Positions 1 to 4,452 of a stretch of DNA of 5,215 nucleotides are shown piece after piece. The notes under the pieces are model-generated. The model saw only the letters and a list, made by a program, of their open reading frames with translations, was not told the origin of the DNA and made no database searches. Source of the stretch: Candidatus Zixiibacteriota bacterium (GTDB lineage Bacteria > Zixibacteria > MSB-5A5 > RBG-16-43-9); NCBI GenBank assembly GCA_029858245.1, contig JAOUFL010000170.1:1-5215 (forward strand). Reading direction: 5' to 3'. Made by a program: the position numbers and the translations under genes. How positions within the stretch are numbered: the stretch's first letter is position 1; the number at the start of each line of letters is the position of its first letter.

Positions 1-471
1 CCTGAGATGTTCATTGAATTGTGTGGTCAATATCTTTCTTCCGGGGAAAAGAGTAAAGCGATAGCCGAGCTGGAAAAAGCCATTGAGATTTATCCGGATT
101 ACTACCGAACCTATTCCATTTTAGCCTCTCTTTACACCGAAGAGGGTAGAGAAAAAGAGGTTGATCCCTTGTTGAGAAAAGCAGAACAGCACCTTAAAGC
201 GCTTTATCTCCGGAATCCCCAGCTTTTATACCTTCAGTATCTGGGGCTTTTCTATATAAGTCAAAGAAAAACAATAGAGGCAGAAAAGATTTTCTTCCAG
301 GCTTACAAGGAGAGCCCGGATAATGCCATTTCCGTAAGAGCTCTTGCTGACCTGTATATTATGAACGGAAAATACGGGGAATCAGAAAAGATTCTGGAGA
401 AATGGTTGATAGACCATCCTGATGATCAGGCAGTATCCAGTGTACTACAGAGATTACGTTCCAGACAGTAA
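1..471 (+). CDS. TPR-repeat protein, C-terminal part (5' end outside window)
   Basis: The frame is open to the left edge, and the first ATG (base 7) falls inside a TPR helix, so this is the C-terminal portion of a longer protein rather than a complete one. About 156 residues are visible, holding roughly four degenerate TPR units. The clearest are the one ending in the A-x-x-x-L-E-K-A-I-E-I-Y-P-D pattern (about residues 17-31 from the ATG) and the last one, with A-L-A-D-L-Y ... G-K-Y-x-E-S-E-K-I-L-E and a closing H-P-D-D. TPRs form helical scaffolds for protein-protein contact. No catalytic domain, signal peptide or membrane segment is visible in this part, so the function of the whole protein is unknown. 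C-terminal TPR tails occur on membrane glycosyltransferase-like and secretion proteins, but nothing here decides. It ends in TAA, is followed by a strong terminator, and is convergent with the transport cluster. Confidence 0.85.
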   Translation, partial: PEMFIELCGQYLSSGEKSKAIAELEKAIEIYPDYYRTYSILASLYTEEGREKEVDPLLRKAEQHLKALYLRNPQLLYLQYLGLFYISQRKTIEAEKIFFQAYKESPDNAISVRALADLYIMNGKYGESEKILEKWLIDHPDDQAVSSVLQRLRSRQ

Positions 472-491
472 ATGTTAACTTCTAAGCTTTA

Positions 492-530
492 AACCCGCCT
501 TGCCCTCAAGGTGGGTTATTTTTTTATTTT
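492..530 (+). terminator. Rho-independent terminator of the TPR gene
   Basis: Twenty bases after the TPR stop there is an 11-bp stem (492-502 with 507-517, one G-T wobble) closed by the 4-base loop CCCT. A T-rich tract interrupted by one A follows (ATTTTTTTATTTT, 518-530). This is the classic intrinsic terminator layout. On the opposite strand the hairpin is followed by only three Ts, so it probably works for rightward transcription only. Confidence 0.88.
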
Positions 531-571
531 GACCCAGAGTTGGAGTTCAAAATTTTCAATCCTCAAAATCT

Positions 572-599
572 GTAGGGGCACGGCATGCCGTGCCCCTGC
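572..599. repeat. GC-rich perfect palindrome (short interspersed repeat candidate)
   Basis: Bases 575-596 form a perfect 22-base palindrome centred on GGCATGCC. With one wobble it extends to 572-599, giving ends GTAGGGGCA ... TGCCCCTGC. There is no T tract on either side and no gene nearby that would make it an operator. The GTAGGGG / CCCCT-C ends resemble those of the larger element at 733-824, which suggests both belong to a family of dispersed palindromic repeats. Copy number cannot be judged from this window. Confidence 0.6.
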
Positions 600-653
600 C
601 AATAAATTCGTAACACCTAACACTTCTGACGGGTGCTTCTTTTTCAATACAAT

Positions 654-687
654 AAAAATGGGAAGGTAAAGCTGAAGCTTTACATCC
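654..687 (-). terminator. Candidate leftward terminator hairpin for the PiT cluster
   Basis: The arms GTAAAGC (666-672) and GCTTTAC (677-683) pair perfectly around a 4-base loop. The stem extends through GGA/TCC (661-663 with 685-687) across a small internal bulge. Read on the - strand the stem is followed after two bases by TTTTT (658-654) and further AT-rich sequence, which fits an intrinsic terminator for genes transcribed from the right. It lies about 240 bases beyond the end of the extended PiT1 frame. The stem is AT-rich and only moderately strong, and the hairpin could instead be another dispersed palindrome, so the call is tentative. Confidence 0.4.
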
Positions 688-732
688 TTGGTCTTTAATT
701 TTTTAAAAAGAGATATCCGACTATGATAGTCA

Positions 733-824
733 CGTAGGGGTGGAGCTTGTTGAGCTTTGCGAAATCCCGCCAGTGGCGTGGGTCTCCACCCTTCCCCAGG
801 GCGGAGCTAAACTCCGCCCCTACG
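733..824. repeat. 92-base multi-hairpin interspersed repeat (MITE- or REP-like)
   Basis: The element has imperfect terminal inverted repeats: CGTAGGGG (733-740) and CCCCTACG (817-824) pair perfectly, and pairing continues inward to about 748/809 with one wobble and one mismatch. Inside it, GGGTGGAG (738-745) can instead pair with CTCCACCC (784-791). GGGCGGAG (799-806) pairs perfectly with CTCCGCCC (812-819) around a 5-base loop, and CGCC/GGCG form a small stem at 768-778. It holds no believable gene. The frame running through it (747-941, +) consists of repeat sequence and continues into the transporter remnant. No unambiguous target-site duplication is visible. The structure suggests a non-autonomous dispersed element. 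Confidence 0.6.
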
Positions 825-885
825 CGTTTTATACTCCTGAAACAGTTTCAACTTTTAAAAAAAGAGAGTTTTAGACGGGATGGCA

Positions 886-929
886 AAAAGCCAGCTTATC
901 CTTCCACAAATAGAAAAGTCAAAATTAAG
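886..929 (-). pseudogene. Decayed copy of the 3' end of the PiT2 transporter gene
   Basis: This stretch aligns with 2743-2786, inside the last codons of the PiT2 gene: 37 of 45 aligned positions match, with one single-base gap. The first 15 bases (886-900 with 2743-2757) and a later block of 13 (913-925 with 2771-2783) are identical. In PiT2 the sequence encodes part of the last membrane helix, around residues 307-321. Here, on the - strand, the single-base deletion breaks the frame and there is no start codon, so it is a remnant. Both copies have the same orientation about 1.86 kb apart and bracket the DUF2490 and PiT1 genes. The stop codon of the extended PiT1 frame (925-927) lies inside the remnant. 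Confidence 0.7.
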
Positions 930-1005
930 ATAATCCCGTAATGGCTATATTAAGGAGAAAATAGAAAATCCCCGCAGTCAGGGCTGCACCGGGAATGGTT
1001 AAAAA
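925..1005 (-). other. In-frame continuation of PiT1 past an amber codon
   Basis: After the TAG at 1006-1008 the same frame runs on for 26 sense codons to TAA at 925-927. The residues begin F-L-T-I-P-G-A-A-L-T-A-G and form one hydrophobic helix. This aligns with the end of PiT2, which reads A-W-I-L-T-F-P immediately after the shared R-W-G-V-x-x-x-I-V stretch, so the TAG sits at the position of a conserved Trp (TGG). With Trp restored, the protein would be 334 residues, close to the 329 of PiT2. The segment therefore appears to be the genuine C-terminal helix, cut off by a single G-to-A change, a sequencing error, or a codon that is read through. Confidence 0.7.
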
Positions 1006-1929
1006 CTAAGCCCAGACTATTTTTAAAGTAACCCCCCAGCGTACTGCAGAAACACGCTTGGCTGCACCAACACCAGAAATGGCACCGGTGATAACATGGG
1101 TAGTGCTCACCGGGACTCCGAGATGGGTAGCTATGAAAATACTGATAGCGCTGGCAGTTTCCGCACAAAAACCGTCAATTGGTCTTAGTTTGGTGATTTT
1201 CTGACCCATGGTTTTTACAATTCGCCAACCGCCTGATAATGTACCTAAAGCAATAGCAGCATGTGCGCTTAGCACAACCCAGAGAGGCACATAGAAGCTT
1301 TTGAGCAGACCAGCGGAAAATAGTAAACTAGCGATGATGCCCATGGTTTTTTGTGCGTCATTACCACCATGACCTAAGCTATACAGACAAGCGGAAAATA
1401 ACTGCAATCGCCGTGACCACTTGTTAACAGTGGCAGGATGTTTTTTATGAATTAACCAGGTGACGATCACAGTAAAAAAAAGCCCTAAGAACAAGCCAAT
1501 ACTGGGTGCTAAGAAGATAAAAAGAATGGTTTTGGTCCAGCCGCTTGCAATAATTACTTTGAAACCGGCTTTAACAATGGCTGCACCAGCGTAACCACCA
1601 ATTAAAGCATGGGAAGAACTCGTGGGTAACCCTAAATACCAGGTAAAAAGATTCCAGGTTATTGCACCGATCAGTCCAGCGAATATAAGTTGTGGCGTAA
1701 CTATGCTTATATCAATCATTCCTTTTCCAATGGTGGTAGCCACAGCTGTGCCGAAAATCAGAAAAGCGACAAAATTAAAAAAAGCTGCCCAGACCACAGC
1801 CTGTCGAGGTGTTAAAACTCTGGTGGAAACAACAGTAGCGATAGAATTGGCAGCATCATGCAGACCGTTGGTAAAGTCAAAAGCCAAAGCAATAAAGATT
1901 ATGAAGATAACAAAGATTAAACTCGGCAT
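1006..1929 (-). CDS. Inorganic phosphate transporter, PiT family (PiT1), interrupted near its C-terminus
   Basis: This is an integral inner-membrane transporter of the PiT/PHO-4 family, which imports inorganic phosphate, often as a metal-phosphate complex, using an H+ or Na+ gradient. Both inverted-repeat signatures are present: N-G-L-H-D-A-A-N-S-I-A-T at residues 21-32 and G-H-G-G-N-D-A-Q-K-T-M-G at 186-197. The paired serine-rich loops are L-P-T-S-S-S-H-A-L (101-109) and P-V-S-T-T-H-V-I (273-280). The ATG at 1929 is the only reasonable start: an in-frame TAG directly precedes it, and the N-terminal helix begins at once, as in the family. A Shine-Dalgarno site is weak (GTGAG, about 8 bases upstream). 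The frame stops at TAG after 307 residues, just before the last helix; the missing helix is still encoded in frame to 925. The truncated form may be impaired. It is 79 bases downstream of the DUF2490 gene with no terminator between. Its signatures differ from PiT2, so the two are not recent duplicates. Confidence 0.9.
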   Translation of the reverse strand: MPSLIFVIFIIFIALAFDFTNGLHDAANSIATVVSTRVLTPRQAVVWAAFFNFVAFLIFGTAVATTIGKGMIDISIVTPQLIFAGLIGAITWNLFTWYLGLPTSSSHALIGGYAGAAIVKAGFKVIIASGWTKTILFIFLAPSIGLFLGLFFTVIVTWLIHKKHPATVNKWSRRLQLFSACLYSLGHGGNDAQKTMGIIASLLFSAGLLKSFYVPLWVVLSAHAAIALGTLSGGWRIVKTMGQKITKLRPIDGFCAETASAISIFIATHLGVPVSTTHVITGAISGVGAAKRVSAVRWGVTLKIVWA

Positions 1930-2008
1930 CTAACAAACTCACTTATTTTTACGATTAATGCAATATCTGAAATAATCAATTCCTCCGTTGTACAGTTAAG
2001 GCTAAAAC

Positions 2009-2644
2009 TCAGAACAAAAAACTTAGACTTGTTACTAACACGTTAGCAGATTGCCATCCGGAATTATCATTTTTGCTGTTTAACATATATTCTCCAGAAA
2101 AACGCATTATATTCATAACTTTCACAGAAGACCCAACAGAAAAGCGATTCTCCTCGAATCGGTGAGATAAGAAAGAATAGAAAATTTCCTCTTGAAGGAA
2201 AGGTACTATGTTTTTATAAAGACTTTTCTCTAATTTTATACGGTTTCGATAGATCAATTCCTTTTTGTCCAAATCATATTCCAACCGAAAACGGTTACTC
2301 AAATCTATATTCAGTAAATCGAATTTTAGAATGGGGTCCAAATATAATAAATCTGTTTCTTTCCAGCCAGTTTTACCCTTTTTTGTTTTATAGGCATAGT
2401 AGCCTTTGATCTTAGTAAATTTATTTAGCTTGTAAGACAACCCGAAATAAGTCTTAGAATAGTAATATTCTCTAAAATTGTTTTTGAATTTGAACTGGGG
2501 CTCAATACTAAAACCAACCTTTTTATTAAAAGCTATGTCAAAAGAGTATTTACTCCAGTATTCCCAATCCTCCTCAGCAAAAATGCCTTGAGTCGATTTT
2601 AACAGTAGAATAACAGAAAAAGTAATGATAAAAAATCTATTCAT
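2009..2644 (-). CDS. DUF2490 family outer-membrane beta-barrel protein
   Basis: This is a 211-residue secreted protein. Residues 1-23 form a signal peptide (short basic start, hydrophobic core, likely cleavage after I-F-A before E-E-D-W). The rest alternates aromatic and polar residues in beta-hairpin style, with motifs seen in DUF2490 barrels: an early W-x-Y-W, a F-G-L-S-Y-K-L strand (67-73), G-Y-Y-A-Y (81-85), R-F-R-L-E-Y (118-123), Y-R-N-R-I-K-L-E (132-139) and E-Y-M-L (185-188). It ends in a terminal Phe, typical of Bam-assembled barrels. Predicted location is the outer membrane; the substrate, if any, is unknown. The start ATG has a good AGGAG 10 bases upstream. It lies between two phosphate transporters, 70 bases after PiT2, so a role in passing phosphate across the outer membrane is possible but inferred. 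Two sampled 60-base blocks of the gene are about 28% GC, against 43-47% in sampled PiT blocks, hinting at a different origin. Confidence 0.75.
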   Translation of the reverse strand: MNRFFIITFSVILLLKSTQGIFAEEDWEYWSKYSFDIAFNKKVGFSIEPQFKFKNNFREYYYSKTYFGLSYKLNKFTKIKGYYAYKTKKGKTGWKETDLLYLDPILKFDLLNIDLSNRFRLEYDLDKKELIYRNRIKLEKSLYKNIVPFLQEEIFYSFLSHRFEENRFSVGSSVKVMNIMRFSGEYMLNSKNDNSGWQSANVLVTSLSFLF

Positions 2645-2714
2645 TTTTTATCAACTCCTTTTTTGAGGTATAATTCCAATTTTCAGAGATCTAATCAAGC
2701 ATTTTTGAGAGAGA

Positions 2715-3704
2715 TCAGATGAACTGATTAACTATCGTCGTCAAAAGCCAGCTTATCCCCCCGCATATTGGAAAAGTCAAAATCCAGGCAAGAACAATAT
2801 TCCCTGCTACTCCCCATCTAACTGCGGAGAGCCTTTTAGTCGCTCCGACCCCCATAATGCCTGAGGCAATCACATGGGTTGTGCTCAAGGGAAGTCCCAT
2901 TCTTGAAGCAGCAGTAATTACTACAGCCGCAGAAGTCTCCGCAGCAAATCCATGAATCGGCTCTAACTTGGTAATTCTCATCCCCATAGTCCTTATCACC
3001 CTCCATCCGCCAAAAGCAGTTCCTAATCCCATTGTTGTAGCAGAGAGAAATATTACCCACAAAGGAACATGAAACGAAGACCAGTGAAAGTGAATGGCTA
3101 ATGCCAGAGTCATTATTCCCATAGTCTTTTGAGCATCGTTACTGCCATGGCTGAATGCCATAAAAGCGGCTGAGGCAATCTGTAATTTGCGGAACATCCC
3201 CCCAACAGTGCTGGGAGTAAAACGTCGAAATACCCAGAGAAGCAAAACCATAAATAGTAATCCAATCCCGAAACCTATGGTGGGTGCAAAAACGAGCCCT
3301 AAAAATACCTTTCTCCAACCTGCCCAGATTAATGCCTTCGTCCCTGCAGAGGCGATTACTGCTCCAGCTAAACCCGCCATTAGTCCATGGCTCTCACTGG
3401 TTGGGAGACCGAAAACGGTTGCCACTGAGCTCCAGATGATGACTGAGAATAAAGCTGTAGCGATGGTGAAAAGATTTACGGCTTCTGTAGCCACTAAACC
3501 CTTTCCTATGGTAACAGCCACTGCTGTCCCGGATAATGCTCCGACTAAATTAAAAAAAGCTGCCATTAGGATTGCAGCCTGCGGGGATAAAACCCGGGTG
3601 GAGATTACTGTGGCGATAGAATTGCAGGCATCGGTCCAGCCATTGACAAAATCAAATGCTATGGCTAAGAGAAAGATTAAAATCAAAAATCCAAAAGATT
3701 CCAT
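2715..3704 (-). CDS. Inorganic phosphate transporter, PiT family (PiT2)
   Basis: This is a complete 329-residue inner-membrane phosphate (or metal-phosphate) transporter with about ten hydrophobic helices and the two-fold repeat of the PiT family. Signature 1 is N-G-W-T-D-A-C-N-S-I-A-T (residues 21-32), and signature 2 is S-H-G-S-N-D-A-Q-K-T-M-G (185-196). The paired loops are L-P-T-S-E-S-H-G-L (100-108) and L-P-L-S-T-T-H-V-I (271-279). The N-G-W-T-D and P-T-S-E-S-H variants mark a different PiT subtype from PiT1, which has H-D-A-A-N and P-T-S-S-S-H; the Asp and Asn of both N-D-type motifs are kept. The ATG has an AAAGG ribosome-binding site 9 bases upstream. The gene starts 20 bases after the DUF47 stop, so the two are almost certainly co-transcribed, and DUF47 is the likely partner or regulator. 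A decayed copy of its 3' end lies at 886-929. Confidence 0.94.
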   Translation of the reverse strand: MESFGFLILIFLLAIAFDFVNGWTDACNSIATVISTRVLSPQAAILMAAFFNLVGALSGTAVAVTIGKGLVATEAVNLFTIATALFSVIIWSSVATVFGLPTSESHGLMAGLAGAVIASAGTKALIWAGWRKVFLGLVFAPTIGFGIGLLFMVLLLWVFRRFTPSTVGGMFRKLQIASAAFMAFSHGSNDAQKTMGIMTLALAIHFHWSSFHVPLWVIFLSATTMGLGTAFGGWRVIRTMGMRITKLEPIHGFAAETSAAVVITAASRMGLPLSTTHVIASGIMGVGATKRLSAVRWGVAGNIVLAWILTFPICGGISWLLTTIVNQFI

Positions 3705-3724
3705 ATCTATTTACCTTTCAGTTT

Positions 3725-4339
3725 TCAGGCGTTTTTTACCACTATGGTCTCTATGACATCGGAGATGTTCTCGCAATGATCAGCTGCATCCTCCAATCTC
3801 AGATAGATCTCTTTCCACTTCACGGCCATCCTCCAGTTGGTCTCTTTATCCAGAAGCTCTCCTACCATACTCTGGGAGATCTGGTCAGCCTCATTTTCCA
3901 GACTGTTGATTTCCACACAGAAAGGGTGAAGATTTTTCAGATGCTTTAAATCGGAGATAACCTTTTCTATCTCCACAGCTGCTTTATAGATTATATTCAC
4001 CAGCTGAATACACTCCGGTGTAGGTTTCTCTATCTTGAAATACAAAAGCCGGCTGGAAATCCCCTCAATGGCATCCAGTACATCATCCAGTTCACTAGCA
4101 AGCTGATGAATATCTTCCCGGTCAAGTGGAGTCACAAAGGTCTTATTTAAGCTCCCCACGATCTGATGGATGATTTTATCACCCTGGTGCTCTATCTCTT
4201 TTATGTTTTTGACTTTATTCTCGATATCGTTGTAGTTTTCCACCAAGTCTTTTAAAGCCTCTGCCCCTTTTAAAAGCTCCCGGGATGATTCTTTCAGCAT
4301 CTCAAAGAACTTTTCCTCTTTGGGTATAAAACTGATCAT
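3725..4339 (-). CDS. PhoU-like DUF47 protein, Pit accessory or regulator
   Basis: This is a cytoplasmic, all-helical protein of 204 residues from the chosen start, belonging to the DUF47 / PhoU-like family usually encoded next to PiT transporters. Family motifs in order: P-K-E-E-K-F-F (6-12), I-E-H-Q-G-D (49-54), T-F-V-T-P-L-D-R-E-D-I (68-78) followed by L-D-D-V-L-D (84-89), L-E-N-E-A-D (147-152), and K-E-I-Y-x-R-L-E-D-A-A-D (176-187) leading to the I-V-V-K end. The acidic E/D-x-x-x-D clusters match the metal-binding helices of PhoU-type proteins. An ATG seven codons upstream (4360) is also possible, but it has no ribosome-binding site and adds a Phe-Glu-Arg-Arg-Arg tail not typical of the family. 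The ATG at 4339 follows AAGGAGG and gives the usual M-x-x-x-x-P-K-E-E-K start. The gene leads the pair with PiT2 and probably controls or stabilises it; direct gating of transport is inferred. Confidence 0.92.
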   Translation of the reverse strand: MISFIPKEEKFFEMLKESSRELLKGAEALKDLVENYNDIENKVKNIKEIEHQGDKIIHQIVGSLNKTFVTPLDREDIHQLASELDDVLDAIEGISSRLLYFKIEKPTPECIQLVNIIYKAAVEIEKVISDLKHLKNLHPFCVEINSLENEADQISQSMVGELLDKETNWRMAVKWKEIYLRLEDAADHCENISDVIETIVVKNA

Positions 4340-4342
4340 ATT

Positions 4343-4349
4343 CCTCCTT
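4343..4349 (-). promoter_or_regulatory. Shine-Dalgarno site choosing the DUF47 start
   Basis: The sequence AAGGAGG (read on the - strand) ends 3 bases before the ATG at 4339. The spacing is short, but the match to the anti-Shine-Dalgarno core is near perfect, whereas the alternative ATG at 4360 has nothing comparable in front of it. Together with the family N-terminus this decides the start. Confidence 0.65.
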
Positions 4350-4452
4350 CTCTCAAACATCAGAGAGTGAATCTCAAGATCTTTTCTGGATCTTCAGCCT
4401 TACAGAAAAAACTAAAGCTTCATACCCAGGATAAATTATGATTTGACAAACT

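Noticed and set aside
613..636. Possible small inverted repeat CACC / GGTG.
   Set aside because: Only four base pairs form around a 14-base loop, which is not significant alone. It may be a worn fragment of another dispersed repeat.
838..850. Inverted repeat TGAAAC-A-GTTTCA, considered as an operator.
   Set aside because: It is not upstream of any gene in either direction. It lies at the 3' side of the convergent region, so an operator role is not supported.
747..941. Open frame of 64 codons on the + strand.
   Set aside because: It begins inside the 92-base repeat and runs through the transporter remnant. It has no ribosome-binding site and no protein-like composition, so it is a chance frame in repeat sequence.
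1622..1933. Open frame on the + strand opposite PiT1.
   Set aside because: It is antisense to the conserved N-terminal coding region of PiT1. It is rich in Lys, Ala and Thr, as expected of a reverse-complement shadow of a membrane protein.
2669..2674. Perfect TATAAT on the + strand between PiT2 and the DUF2490 gene.
   Set aside because: There is no gene downstream on the + strand and no convincing -35 element. A chance match is likely in AT-rich sequence.
3187..3949. Two open frames on the + strand opposite PiT2 and DUF47.
   Set aside because: Both strands cannot be under this constraint. The - strand products match known families with intact motifs, and the + strand frames have no recognisable domain or ribosome-binding site.
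4376..4394. Hairpin AAGATC / GATCTT in the leader of the DUF47 gene, considered as a terminator of the exchanger gene.
   Set aside because: The stem is only six base pairs and no T tract follows on the - strand, so intrinsic termination is not supported.
4420..4452. Possible promoter before DUF47 (TTGTCA and TATGAA on the - strand).
   Set aside because: The spacing is 19 bases and the -10 match is 4 of 6, too weak to call without transcript data.
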